DNA of 64,000 nt from Capillidium heterosporum (taxonomy: Eukaryota > Entomophthoromycota > Entomophthoromycetes > Entomophthorales > Capillidiaceae), in assembly GCA_016630905.1 (NCBI GenBank), contig WBMQ01000004.1:1426001-1490000 (forward strand). The letters are read 5' to 3'. Of this stretch, positions 1-13,862 are shown piece after piece. The position numbers were made by a program, and so were the translations under genes. Positions within the stretch are counted from its first letter, which is position 1; every line of letters begins with the position of its first letter. Below the pieces are notes generated by a model that saw nothing but the letters and a program-made list of their open reading frames with translations, was not told where the DNA came from and did no database searches.

Positions 1-529
1 GTGGAGGGTTGTTGGTTCAAGTTTAGTTTCCTCACCAAGTGGTCAAGACAATTTATAGCTTTGATTTGGAATTCTTGAAAACTGGGAATAATTTGTTGGA
101 TTAGATACTGAAATAAGCCAATTGTAGATAGTTATCGTTGCACGACTTCCAAGAGAATACTAATAGGCTTGTGGTGTAAAAGTTGTGTTTACAATAACTG
201 TACCAATTAAATCCTCCAAAGATTTCTGCAAAATGCAAATTTCCAAAGGTAAAAATTTTGCAAACACCTATAATATACAGCTAAGTATCATATTGTTTGG
301 AGAACTTGGAATTCATTCCAAGAAAACCACGGATGCCTATCAAATTAAAATAGGCTATTTTGCTAAAGAATAGCAGTTGATTTGTAGACATTCGTTAAGC
401 CCGTGACAAGTTATGTGAGAAATGATCAAATTTTTGTAAAAAATTTACTGACAGTATCAACCAGACCTCCAAAAACTTTTTCATCAGCCTAGCCGTGATA
501 GGAAAGGAAAGTTTGAGGAGATAGGTGCA

Positions 530-3500
530 ATGGCTTTCAACACGGTAAGACGCGAAATCGAATTTAGAAAACCTGGTAAGAAGTTCCAGTACCCCGAACT
601 ACAGAAAATAACTTTGGCCCATGTCGAGTCCTTTAACAACCTATTCAAGTGCGATGACAAAGATAAGCGCGGTCTGTTGGAACGAGCGATTGCCAATCTA
701 CGTCCCAGAGTCTTCTACGAAAACCCAAATGCTGAACCTGGCCAACCCAACAATTTAATCAAGATGTGGATTGAGTCGGTCAGTGTCGGCAATCCAGTTA
801 AAGAAGACAAGGAAACTTATGTAGAGGATCGGTTCGCCTACCCAACCGAGGCCAGAGAACGAAAGGTATCTTATTGTGGCAAATTAACAGCAACTGTTTG
901 CTGGCAATTCAATGATTCCCCAGTCGAATCGGAAGTCAAAAGTTTCGGTGACTTACCAATTATGGTACGTTCTTCAAAGTGCAACACTCACAGCATGACC
1001 CCCAAGGACTTGGTGAAGCACAAGGAGGAGGCTGATGAGATGGGTGGATACTTTGTCATCAACGGTAACGAGAAGATTATTCGTCTGTTAGTCAATACCC
1101 GCCGTAACCATGTATTGGTTATCGAAAGGCCTTCATACGAAAACAGAGGGCCTTCCTTCACCAAGTACGGTGCTATCGTCCGTTCGGTTCGTAACGATGA
1201 AACCTCAAAGACGGTGACAATTCATCTCCTCAAAGACGGTAACTGTATCTTCAAATTCTATAACAACAAGCGCGAGTACCTGATCCCGGCTATGCTGATT
1301 ATGAAGTGTCTGTTTGAGGCTAGTGACCAGGATATCTTCGATGCCATTGTCAAGGGAGACCTGGAAAATACGTTCTATTTGGATCGTGTTGAGATTCTGC
1401 TTCGTAGCTTCAAGGAACTCTCGTTGTATACCCGAGCTCAATGCTTAGATTACTTGGGTGGTAAATTCCGACCAGCCTTCAACTACGCTGAGAACTGGAC
1501 CAACCGACAAGTTGCTGAGGCCATCCTTGAGGACGTTGTATTTGTACATTTAGACAATGACTTGGATAAGTTCAACCTGTTGACCTTTGCCATCCGCAAG
1601 CTATATTCGACGGCATCCGGGGACATCTGTAAGGACAACTTAGATACCCCTCAGTTCCAGGAAGTATTGCTGGGTGGTCATTTGCTTAACGCCTTACTCA
1701 AGGAGCGATTCGACGATTACTTGCTTTTCTTACAGAACAACATGCGCACCGACTTTTAGACGTAAGGCTAAGCATTACGAACTGACATCCCGCTATATGT
1801 CCAAGTTGCTATCGATGTCCGCTGCAGACATAGGCGCCAAAGTCTACTTCTTCTTGGCCACTGGTAATCTCATATCCAAGACTGGACTAGATCAGATGCA
1901 GGCCTCCGGTTACACAATCACCGCCGAGAAGTTAAACTACCTTCGTTACATTTCCCATTTCCAGTGTATTCACAGAGGTGCCTTTTTTACCGAGATGAAA
2001 ACAACAACTGTCCGTAAGTTACTTCCCGAAGCCTGGGGATTCCTTTGTCCAGTTCATACCCCCGATGGTTCCCCTTGTGGTCTTCTCAACCATTTGGCCC
2101 ACAAGTGTCACATCGTCACCAGATTCCCCAATGTGGATCAAATTCCAAAGATTCTGCCTGCCTTGGGGATCAACCCAGTAGACAGTCTGTATACTGGTGA
2201 TATGAACTCATTCTTGGTTCATTTGGACGGAAAGATCATCGGGTATTGTGATGAGAAGACGGCTATCAGGGCTGCAAAGCAATTGCGTAAGCTGAAGACT
2301 GAAAGCCAAATGAAGGTAAATTTTGCTTTAATTGAGTGCGAAATAACATCGCTATTAGATTCCTTTGGACCTGGAGATTGGCTATGTACCCCGAACCAAC
2401 GGTGGTCAGTACCAAGGCTTATACCTGTTCTCCAAGCCTTGCCGTATGACTCGTCCTGTCAAATTCTTGGAAAACGACGCCGAGGATATTGTCGGGTCCT
2501 TTGAGCAAGTCTACATGGAGATTGCCTGCCTCAACGAAGACATTGTGCCCGGTATTACGACCCATATTGAGTTTACACCGACCAATATCCTTTCGGTGGT
2601 TGCCAATTTGACACCATTCTCCGACTTCAATCAAAGTCCCCGTAACATGTACCAGTGTCAAATGGGTAAGCAGACGATGGGAACACCAACTCAGGTCATG
2701 CGTCACCGTACCGATAACAAAATGTACTTACTACAGACGGGTCAGACCCCAATTGTGCGTCCCAAGCTGCACAATGAGTATGGTATCGATGGGTTCCCCA
2801 ACGGTACTAACGCGGTAGTCTGCGTCATCAGTTACACTGGATATGACATGGAAGATGCTATGATCCTCAACAAATCGTCGCACGAAAGAGGCTTCGGTTA
2901 CGGTACCATCTACAAATCTGAGGTTGTCGATATCGGTCAATCGTCGCGAGGAGACCCCAACGTCTATTACCGATTCGGCTTTGCCCCCAACTACAAGCCT
3001 AAGAAGAGAGAGATGGAGGTTCTGGACCACGACGGTTTCCCCCACGTTGGTACCCGGCTGACCGAAGGCGACCCCCTATACGCCTACTACGACATCAACT
3101 CGGGCTTCACCAAGGTTGTCAAGTTCAAGTCGGTCGAAGATGCTGTTGTCGACAACGTCATTATATCTGGTGCCAACACCTCTCGCTCCCAGGGTACGCG
3201 GGCCGTCATTAAATATAGAATTCCTCGACCCGCCATTATTGGTGACAAGTTCTCATCCAGACACGGTCAAAAGGGTGTATGCAGTCAAAAGTGGCCGGCC
3301 GTTGACATGCCCTTCTCGGAGTCGGGGATCCAGCCCGACGTTATCATTAACCCCCACGCCTTCCCGTCACGTATGACAATCGGTATGTTTATCGAGTCTC
3401 TAGCCGGTAAGGCGGGGGCCCTGCATGGTATCGAGCAGGATGCTACCCCTTTCACCTTCTCGGAGGGGCATGCCGCCGCCGACTACTTTGGAGAACAGCT

Positions 3501-4104
3501 AGTCAAGGCTGGGTACAACTACCACGGTAACGAGCCCATGTACTCTGGTATCACTGGTGAGACTTTCAAGGTCGACATCTACATCGGGGTAACTTTGCAT
3601 TTTTATAAATTGTTAATTTTCAAATTAGCTGGTCTACTACCAACGTCTTCGTCACATGGTAAGCGACAAGTATCAAGTACGTACGATGGGACCCATTCAC
3701 AGTCTGACCCACCAACCCATCAAGGGACGTAAACGTATGGGAGGTATCCGTTTCGGTGAAATGGAGCGTGATTCCTTACTTGCTCACGGTACCTCCTTCC
3801 TGCTGCAGGATCGTCTTATGAACTGTTCCGACTACTGCAAGGTAAACTTTCATAGCTCTAAAAAGCTAATTATTTTCATTATTAGGTATATATATGTAGG
3901 TTGTGTGGATCCTTCCTGTCCACCATCTCCAACATGGCCAGTACGACCACCGATGGGAACCTATCTGTCAACAAACCTATCATGTGTAAGTCCTGTAACT
4001 CACCCGAAGGCATCGATCAGATTGCTATCCCCTACGTCTTCCGATACTTGACGACCGAGTTGATGGCTATGAACATAAGGATGAAGATGGAAGTCACCCC
4101 TTAA
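530..4104 (+). CDS. RPA2: DNA-directed RNA polymerase I second-largest subunit (A135/RPA2)
   Basis: Catalytic-core beta-like subunit of RNA polymerase I, which transcribes pre-rRNA in the nucleolus. Four exons join as 530-2315, 2359-3588, 3629-3841 and 3886-4104, all introns 40-44 nt GT-AG, giving about 1,148 residues, normal for the family. Visible motifs: [14 protein letters not shown] and the [13 protein letters not shown]-like stretch, [24 protein letters not shown], the hybrid-binding [13 protein letters not shown], and a C-terminal zinc ribbon (CRLC ... CKSC). NRRNHV and [11 protein letters not shown] favour Pol I over Pol II or III. Start 530 is the first Met, 22 residues before the conserved HVESFN; an upstream exon is not excluded. 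Exon 1 holds a frame break: TAG at 1757-1759 stops the frame, but skipping one T of 1754-1757 restores an alignment to yeast A135, as I recall it, with no residue gained or lost. Confidence 0.93.
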
Positions 4105-5440
4105 TTTTTGTTTGGCGACTGTTGGTAGGTGGTTAGTTAGTAGCGCTTTTTATAGATAAATTGTTTATGCTTTCGATCGTAGCTTTGAATTAAAATTTTA
4201 GATTTTAAAATACGTATTATTGAATTTACTATCTGAACTTTTGTAATATATGTTTATTTTTACTCAAGAGTTGCTTTGAGGAATAAAGTAGCATATATAA
4301 GCTATGTACTGAAAGGCTTATGGAATCTATGAGACATGCCTTCTTTTAACAGTATCTTTTAGTCTGTAAGTGTAAATTATCCCAGTTCTTAAATCCATTT
4401 ATATATTACTATCAAAACTATTTTCCAGTATGTAGATGTTTATATATAACTTTACTGTTTAGATTCTTACTTTAGAAAAAAATAGCCATGGTAAAGAATG
4501 CTTATCATGGAGATGACGATATATAGAAGATTTCAAATTTGCAACTACGAGTAAGGGAAGTATATGTTTCAAAGTTAGTTATTTGACAGGCTAGTATCAA
4601 ATCTGACTTTGAATCGCCTGACACATTGACTGTCAAACGCATCACTCCAAATATATTTTCCTAGATGCTTTGCACATATTTATAAGTTATAGCTGCCTGG
4701 ATTTATAGCCTACCTTACATACATTCCAATATGATCCTTATACCCATAATCCAGAATTCGCTTTACCTAATTATAAATATAAGAATAGGTTATCTATGGA
4801 ATTGGCAAAATTCATTGTGAATAGATGGGAATCGAGTTGTCCTTGAGTCTAGCCCGGCCCTCAATAAACCTGCGATGTTATAAAACGAAATGTAACTCCA
4901 AGGAGAACCTATTCCGACACTGTCATGGGTACGCAAAGTTAAATTGACGTACTCCTACTTGGTGAAATATGTAATCTAGCCTTAGATTTGTATCTTTAGC
5001 CAGACCTGATCTTGAAATTAGCTGGGACTTTGCTCCTCGTACAAGTTATAAATGTTTCGCATGAACGTATACTTTAGTTTGCTAGCGAAAAAGGACAGTA
5101 TAGGTGACACATGGCAAATCACAATATGGACTTATAGCGTATCTTTCAAATTTATTTTTCGAACCTGTGGGTATAAACAATGTTTGTTGAGCAAGAGTTC
5201 AATAGATGGCTTTTACGACAAGAGCTTTAGGCACAAAGGTATAATTGACATTTGCTTTGACCGTCCAAAAGCTAACTTATTCGAAACAGGCGTGCTATAT
5301 AGCCACCCTATGATTGGACTTTTGCTCACGGGATCAGGAGGCACGTTGTTTAATCCCGGATTGTGGATGGGAATGAATCCAATAGCGTACTATATATACT
5401 TGGGTTTTAGCTGAACTGTCATCTATTTACATTTACAAAA
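4105..5440. other. Intergenic, A+T-rich, no gene recognised
   Basis: This is the 3' flank of the Pol I gene and the promoter side of the first secreted-protein gene. A 120-codon open frame at 5052-5414 runs through the TATA box of the next gene and resembles no known protein, so I do not call it. No RNA gene was recognised. Confidence 0.5.
5391..5398 (+). promoter_or_regulatory. TATA box of the first tandem secreted-protein gene
   Basis: TATATATA lies 50 bp before the ATG at 5441. The paralog downstream has the same element at nearly the same distance, and the flanking bases up to the ATG are also related, so the core promoter was duplicated with the gene. Confidence 0.6.
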
Positions 5441-6315
5441 ATGAAGTTTGATCATTTGGTTTTCGTAGCACTTTTAGAGTCTTTAACTTTTTCATTGGCA
5501 GTTGAAAAACAAGGCGCCGTATCGGACAACGCTAGTACTATCTCCTCCTCTCAATCCTCGACCTCAAGCGTCAAGGCAGTCGCCGATTCTTGTATCTTCA
5601 GAGCTGACAGCTCAAGTGATCTCAAAGTATCCTCCTCCGCCTACCGTAAGATCTGCAAGCAGAATATTGATGAGAACAAGGTAGCTGTTTATACAGATGA
5701 ATACTAACCTAGATTTAGTACCCCCACTGGTCCCCCATCCTGGTCAACGGTAAATTGCAGTGGAAGGACTATGTAGCAAATGATACTGAGGCGTACAACA
5801 CGATCATCAAATCAGACTGCGACCACATATTGGAAGCTCAGCTTGTTCACCGCTACATCGGCAAGGGAGATCTCCCCGAAGACCAGAAGAAGGAGCTGTG
5901 CCAGCTCTTTGACCTTGCTGGAAACAATCGATCCACTCGAGTCAAGCAGCTCATCAACAGCACTCCCAACATGCGGTTTATTGACAAAGAGGTCAACATC
6001 GCCAAAGGGAAGCTGAATTCAGCACCTAGCACCAACGTCAACCTCAAGACTTTGGTTGACAAAGAAAAGGCCAATGGATTCGTAAGTTTGTTGGATAACT
6101 ATATGGATAAGGTTACCCCCAACAACTACAACCAAGTAGCTACCGATATAGACGCAGTATTTTCCGAATTTTACGTTGTCAACAAAAACTTGATCGACTC
6201 CAAGTACTCCTTCCTAGCGAAGAGGTTCCTTACCCACGCCGAGGAATCTTTGGCGTTGGTCCATCAGAGAGCTCATCAAGCTATTGTCGCAGCGAATTCA
6301 ACTGTTTCTCACTAA
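5441..6315 (+). CDS. Small secreted protein of unknown function, tandem copy A
   Basis: Two exons, 5441-5680 and 5719-6315, with a 38-nt intron carrying an ACTAAC branch-like site, give 278 residues. Residues 1-20 (MKFDHLVFVALLESLTFSLA) form a typical signal peptide. A Ser-rich linker follows (about 21-50), then a globular part with four conserved cysteines (DSCIFR, KICKQN, SDCDHI, ELCQLF) and a helical C-terminal half. No membrane segment follows the signal, so secretion is predicted. I recognise no enzyme motif and no family. Copy B lies 0.7 kb downstream with the same exon structure; the second exons are very similar while the linkers differ. Secretion is inferred from the leader; function is unknown. 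Confidence 0.85.
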
Positions 6316-7003
6316 ATTTTTGATTTCTATACTTTTTACATATTTACCTTTAATATATACGATATAAATTTATGGGAGATATTAATACTCTTTTGGTATT
6401 ATATTAAAGTATAATGAATCAGTCTATAAATTGGCAAAGAATCAGTAGCAATTTCAAAGTATTTTTTGCACTATGTCTAACTCAATATAAGCCTTCTTTA
6501 ATCCCCTATACAAACCTATATATCTATGATAAATTTTAACAACCAGTAGAGTTCTTTATATTCACCTCCAAACAGTGTATTTTAAAATTTTGGATCAATT
6601 CAAAAGGATTATAATAGATTTACTTACAAGCTCAAAAGTTCAACTTTGAACTTTTTACATATTTCTACATGGGATCAACTTAAGGATTGATACAGCTAAT
6701 TACTTTAATACATAAAAAGGGCGTAAATATAGTATAAATATATGTTAGTGGTTAGCTAGGTTTTTAATTTTAGTGAATGGATACTTATTCATATTAGTCC
6801 ATGGCAATTTAAGTAGCACCTCCATTGATCATCAATATATTTGCAAATTGGAGTAAGCGTGATGTTCAACTGCTATATAATTAGATACTTACAGAATTGA
6901 TGGACATGTTGCTTGATATCAAATTATGAGATAGAAAAGCTATGAGGTATAGTATATATATCTTGATTTTAACTGAAATGAAATTTGGTTTATATTTATA
7001 AAA
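6316..7003. other. Intergenic spacer between tandem copies
   Basis: A+T-rich spacer. Only the last 60 bp or so, with the TATA box at 6953-6960, resemble the region upstream of copy A. No gene seen. Confidence 0.5.
6953..6960 (+). promoter_or_regulatory. TATA box of the second tandem secreted-protein gene
   Basis: TATATATA lies 51 bp before the ATG at 7004, matching the 50 bp spacing in copy A. The sequence between box and ATG (TTTTAACTGAA-like, then TTTATAAAA) is recognisably related between the two genes. Confidence 0.6.
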
Positions 7004-7874
7004 ATGAAGTTTGGTTGTTTGGTTTTAGTAGCACTTTTAGAACTCACATGCCTTTCGTTGGAACCTAAGAATAGTGTTGTCTTGGACAAGGCTAGCAAAG
7101 TCCCATCACCCAGATCTTCAACTTTAAGTGTTAAAATAGCCGCTGATCCCTGCATCTTCAGAGCAAAAAGCTCAAGCGACCTCAAGATATCTTCTTCAGC
7201 CTACCGTAATATATGTAAACAGAACCTAAAAGAGAACAAAGTAACATATGCTCAAGTAAAACTATTCTAATTTTTAGTACCCCCACTGGTTCCCTACCCT
7301 AGTCAACGGTAAATTGCAATGGAAGGATTACGTAGCTACTGATATTGAGGCTTACAACACAATTCTCAAATCGGACTGTGATCACATATTGGAAGGCCAA
7401 CTCGTCCATCGTTACATCGGCAAGGGAGATCTATCCGAAGAAAAGAAGCAGGAACTGTGTCAGCTCTTCGATCTCACTGGTAACAACCGGTCACTTAGAG
7501 TCAAGCAGATCATCAACAGCACCCCCAACATGCGGTTTATTGATAAAGAGGTCAACATCGCCAAAGGGAAGCTGAATTCAGCACCTAATACCAACATCAG
7601 CCTCAAGACTTTAATTGACAAAGAAAAGGCCAATGGATTCATAAGTTTATTGGATAACTATGTCGAAAAAGTTACCCCCAACAACTACAATCGGATAGCT
7701 ACAGATCTGGACGCTGTTTTCGTCGAGTTTTATGTTGCCAACAAAAAGTTGATTGATTCCAAGTACTCCTTCCTAGCGAAGAGGTTCCTTACCTACGCTG
7801 AAGAATCTTTGGCGTTGGTCCATCAGAGAGCTCACCAGGCTATTATTGCGGCGAACTCAACCGTTTCTCATTAA
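7004..7874 (+). CDS. Small secreted protein of unknown function, tandem copy B
   Basis: Two exons, 7004-7240 and 7278-7874, with a 37-nt intron at the same place and phase as in copy A, give 277 residues. The leader MKFGCLVLVALLELTCLSLE is a signal peptide. All four cysteines of copy A are kept, and so are the second-exon landmarks YPHW, NSTPNMRFIDKEVNIAKGKL and the C-terminal AANSTVSH. The linker after the signal peptide is the least conserved part. At DNA level, stretches of almost perfect identity (around 7531-7587 and 7757-7835) alternate with stretches full of silent differences, which suggests gene conversion. No family recognised. Confidence 0.85.
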
Positions 7875-8446
7875 ATATTTTTAGGTTTCATATTTTTATA
7901 CATTCAAATTTTATACATAAAATATTAAGCTTAATGCTGAAGCTATACTGGACCATATTAAACTAATGATTTTACAAAATGTTAACTCCAAAGTATGATC
8001 CGGATTTTTCAAACAAATAAGATATTTCCATAATCTTTTATACACTAATACTTCACATCTAAATGCTATCAGCAGTGTACTTTTGATCTGTAGGTGTAAA
8101 GAGTTATAGTAAAAATACCGCGATCAAAGCGATGTGGATAGGTTGGAAAGCAAAATATTTTAATTAAAAATCTCAAAGGAGATATATTAATCCACATACG
8201 ATAGTATAAGTGTAAATTAAAGCCAAAATATGTAAGAAAGTTGTGAATATGATTAATTTATTTTTAACCGTGGAGAAAATAAATCAGAACTTGGACTAGT
8301 GATAAACTACATTAGTACTCTAATAACACTTGTTAGAACGCGGATTTCATTACATTAGTAACTGAAAAGCATAATGAAATTGAAATTCAGGCATAACAGG
8401 TCAATAGTATACATCAAAAAATAAAAATATGCTGAAGGAATATAGA
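7875..8446. other. Spacer between convergent genes
   Basis: A+T-rich 3' flanks of copy B (plus strand) and of the kelch gene (minus strand). Nothing coding or RNA-like was recognised. Confidence 0.5.
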
Positions 8447-10018
8447 TCACTTCTTTGGAAAATAAATATCGTTGGGGTTGAAGATGGTAGATCCCTGGAA
8501 CAGAGTTTCGTCATTGGACTCGCGTGTATCTACCTCGTTCCCCCTTCTAGAGTTGAGGGTCGTCCTCGAAGTCTTGGTGTTGAGGGGAGCCATCAGTATA
8601 GCTGGATCTACACGAGGCTTGGGGATATTGGTGTCGTCCATGTCGATCTCGTAATTGTACAAACTTTCGGTGGACTCCAAGGTGAAGTATTTCTGCTTGG
8701 CTTTGGGATCGATGTTGGCCACTGTAATGTTAGAGATGGTGTCGTTCCAGTGCAGCTCCATCTTGAGCAGTTCCGGCAAATTGAACGCATAGCTGGATCC
8801 GCGAGATTGTTTCCTTCGATATCGACGGTAAAAGAAGAAAGCCAGCAATCCTATAAGGATGATGAATCCCAAAACACCTATGATGTACCATATTGTGTTG
8901 TTGCTTGGGCTGCCGCTTGATAGCATCAGTCGCTTGACAGCTGTGTTGTCGATAGTGTCGATGACATACGTGTTGGTGATGTCGGTCGCCGAGGTGATGA
9001 TCAAGAAGCGGCTATAGAAGTTGAGGCAGGTCACTTCGCCCTTTATCGCCAGCAGAGCTACGTTTATCTGCTCCCAGACAAGAGAGTTTAGATCAAGCCT
9101 ATAGATGATGCTTAGAGGAGACTTGGTGACAGCAGTAAATATGTAATCACTATTCTTGGCACTGAGGAATTGATAAGTGGGTGGTGGTATGTCCCCCTTG
9201 GTCTTTATAGTACCTACCTCAAAAGTATCTAAATTGAATGTACGTATCTCACTCAACGAAAAGGAGTCCCCATTCGGCTTTTTAAGACCACCTAGAAAAA
9301 GTAGCGTGCGATTATATATGTGGGTATTATGACCAAAGGATGGTGGCAAGTCACTTTGAACCAATTTCCAAGTTGAATTGTTGATGAAATAGTTGAGGAT
9401 TAGCGATACGAATGGTGACTTTGACTCAGTTGTATTCCCAGGTTTCTTTATGCACCCGTACAATACAAGGTTGTTTTCGAAGCTGTTAACTGATAGCGAC
9501 ATGAAGCTGGCAGAATCTACTAAAAGGTCGTTTAGTTTGAGCTCCTGAATTGCGTATCCGCTATCGTCTTTATCCGTATAAAAAGAGTTGCTGATGGCTT
9601 TCTGTAAGTTGTTGACGGCATCTTGATTGTCATACCAAGCATTGGTTTCGGTGTCGAATATCTTGAAAAATCGGTCGAGAGGGGTAGTCTTCCCACCTAG
9701 CATGAATATGCGTGTTGAGTTGATTCCTTCCGGGATGACGCCTGGGTAGATGGCGCTTTGAAAACCGATACCTCCGCCCACAGTTCTCCAAGGTGCCTGC
9801 CCTTCGAATATTTCAAATGATTTATCGAGGTTGAGATTGTAAACAAACTGATTGGGGTCGATATCTTGCCTGTCTTTTGACCCGCCTAACTGGTACAATC
9901 CGTTTCTAACTACCGCACAACCGCCATGAAACACCGAGGTTATGTTCTTCATTTCGGTCGTCTGACATATTGCATTGGAAAATAGGAATAAAATCGATAA
10001 AACACTTCTTAGCTTCAT
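8447..10018 (-). CDS. Kelch-repeat single-pass membrane protein (523 aa)
   Basis: Intronless. Residues 1-19 (MKLRSVLSILFLFSNAICQ) form a signal peptide. The extracellular part carries kelch-type blades marked by Gly-Gly pairs with following hydrophobics (GGCAVVRNGLYQLGG about 32-46, IFMLGGK about 104-110, LLFLGGL about 239-245). One membrane helix spans about 376-397, followed by the basic stop-transfer RRYRRKQSR and a cytoplasmic tail of about 115 residues containing NIPKP. The topology is type I: beta-propeller outside, tail inside. Two more genes in this window (33939 and 60628) have the same architecture, so this is a local gene family. Ligand and role are unknown; cell-surface adhesion or sensing is only a guess. 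It is divergent from the fumarase gene with a 446-bp shared upstream region. Confidence 0.85.
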   Translation of the reverse strand: MKLRSVLSILFLFSNAICQTTEMKNITSVFHGGCAVVRNGLYQLGGSKDRQDIDPNQFVYNLNLDKSFEIFEGQAPWRTVGGGIGFQSAIYPGVIPEGINSTRIFMLGGKTTPLDRFFKIFDTETNAWYDNQDAVNNLQKAISNSFYTDKDDSGYAIQELKLNDLLVDSASFMSLSVNSFENNLVLYGCIKKPGNTTESKSPFVSLILNYFINNSTWKLVQSDLPPSFGHNTHIYNRTLLFLGGLKKPNGDSFSLSEIRTFNLDTFEVGTIKTKGDIPPPTYQFLSAKNSDYIFTAVTKSPLSIIYRLDLNSLVWEQINVALLAIKGEVTCLNFYSRFLIITSATDITNTYVIDTIDNTAVKRLMLSSGSPSNNTIWYIIGVLGFIILIGLLAFFFYRRYRRKQSRGSSYAFNLPELLKMELHWNDTISNITVANIDPKAKQKYFTLESTESLYNYEIDMDDTNIPKPRVDPAILMAPLNTKTSRTTLNSRRGNEVDTRESNDETLFQGSTIFNPNDIYFPKK

Positions 10019-10464
10019 ATCATCAGTTGATGGTTATAAAAGGTGGGTTGACCTTTACTCGAGAAACTTTGTATCCTTTCCAGCTGTGTTTAGTTTCATA
10101 GTAAAATGATCCCTATTTTATCAAACTTTACCAGCTATGGCCTTTGCGGCTGAACTTCAATTGTTGCCATATACCCAATCAATTAAGATACAAGGTACTG
10201 TTATTGGATGTTATAATGGCTGGACTTTTGTAAACAACGGTAAAAGCAATTCCAGAGCTGCAAAAGTGTTATTTTTAGCCTGCAACCTTAATTAGAACCC
10301 TTCAATGAATTTTCTCAGGTAAAAGCTAGCTTCTGCTAAAAATAATACCCAGCTGCCGATTGGTACAATTGTTTGGGTGATGCTTCCGATATTTTTCTGA
10401 AAAATTTAAAGCATCAGATAACAAAAACTGTCACCTCATACTTTTGCTTCTACAACACGCAAAT

Positions 10465-12450
<1,986 letters not shown>

Positions 12451-12778
12451 TTGAGGGTTGGTACTGTGAGTTCTGGCGATCCTGGCAAGTATTGCTGGTA
12501 ACTTTATAATAAATTGTAGTTTTATTCACTATTACAATAATATCAATAAGCTAGTTAATTCCTATTATGTTACTGAAAATATAAATTAAAGTATACCTTT
12601 CAATACAAATGGATATACATTATTTTTTATAAACAACCTCTCTCCATCAATTTGGAATAGTTATAAACAAAGTGGCTACATTTTTAAACAATTACCACTA
12701 ATGAAATATGAAAATAGTCGATAGGATTATAATGTAAAGAATCCTATATGGCTTTATTGTAAGCAGCTAAAGCTGATT

Positions 12779-13862
12779 TTAGATATTTTTCGCAGCTACT
12801 ATATCCATAATATATATTAGAACATTGGAAGGGCAGCTTTCTAAATATTTTCGATTTTCTTCATTTGCAATCAGCCTACTCCACTCCTGCCTAACTAATT
12901 TGACTTGACTGATGTAAATTGGACCAACTAGAGCGTTATCAAAGCAAAGCTTCAACAGTTTAAAAGGGCTTATATTGACCATCTTCATATAGAGAAGTGT
13001 TTCAAGTAATCCATTCAATTCGTGGTAATCCCAAATTGAGCATTTATCAAGGATCTCAAGGATGTCTTCAACGGTAGCTGTGACTATAAAATTGACAGCG
13101 ATAGCTCCAGTGTAAAAATGATTGATTAGCATACTTAGATTTTTGAACTTGATGTCACTCGCCAATATAGTGCCAGTTTGGGCCTCCTTCATGTCTGCTA
13201 CAAACATCTCTCGAAAGTAGTTGGATTTAGAGCAGAGAAATGCCTTGTGACTGAAAATAATGTCTGTTGAATCTTCACTGCCATCCGAATTTTCTTCTCT
13301 TTCCTGAGTTATAAATTTGACGTCAGAGAATAAAGAGCTGTTGAATACACACTTAGATGGACTGATGTCTTTCAAAGTAACGATACCCTCCGAATTTGAT
13401 AATTTAAGAGAGAAAGACATGGAAATAAACCAATTAAACGTATCAAATCTGAAAAACCCATATTCTATGCTGTTAGATCAAATAGTTTGAAAATATTTAC
13501 CAAAATAGGAATATTTCTCAAGAACAATTGCACTTGCATCCGATACATCTTTAGAGCTCGTCAAAAAGCTGGTGAATATTCGTGGTAGACACTGTGGTTC
13601 ATTTCTATACTTATATTTCTTGTTTCGGCATACATCCTTTAGCTTTAAGCCATCTGCAAAGTAGCAAAGCTTAAGTTGGTCCGGGTTACGTACTTGACAC
13701 AATAGGATTTGAACTACAAACTAACCATCAATATACATAAAAATGAGCATTACCTTTTTCTTCTTTAACATTGTAATAGACTTCAATTTCAGCATTCATG
13801 TATTTAATACATTTTCCTGATATTGAATATCCACAATAATCGATAGTGTACTCTTGAGACAT
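12779..13862 (-). CDS. BTB/POZ-domain protein with N-terminal MATH-like region
   Basis: Three exons read on the minus strand: 13862-13754, 13713-13501 and 13464-12779, with 40- and 36-nt introns, giving 335 residues. The second half contains a BTB core: SLFSDVKFI, IIFSHKAFLCSKSNYFREMF, then FKNLSMLINHFYTGAI, followed by a helical BACK-like region (LLYMKMVNISPFKLLKLC). The N-terminal about 120 residues, including DQLKLCYF and FNWFISMSFSLKL, are beta-rich and sit where MATH domains sit in SPOP-type proteins; that assignment is tentative. MATH-BTB proteins usually bring substrates to cullin-3 ubiquitin ligases. A degenerate copy lies just downstream at 14597-15452. No signal peptide. Confidence 0.75.

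Noticed and set aside
1-105. Possible 3' end of an upstream plus-strand gene with another TTA-TAG style frame break
   Set aside because: A short open stretch could be joined to a second one by skipping one base, but at the window edge there is no family match to support either part.
5052-5414. 120-codon open frame
   Set aside because: It overlaps the TATA box and leader of the next gene, has no motif, and its composition looks non-coding.
13465-13500. A frame break in the BTB gene
   Set aside because: Choosing the acceptor ending in GCATAG, instead of the later TTTCAG, keeps the frame.
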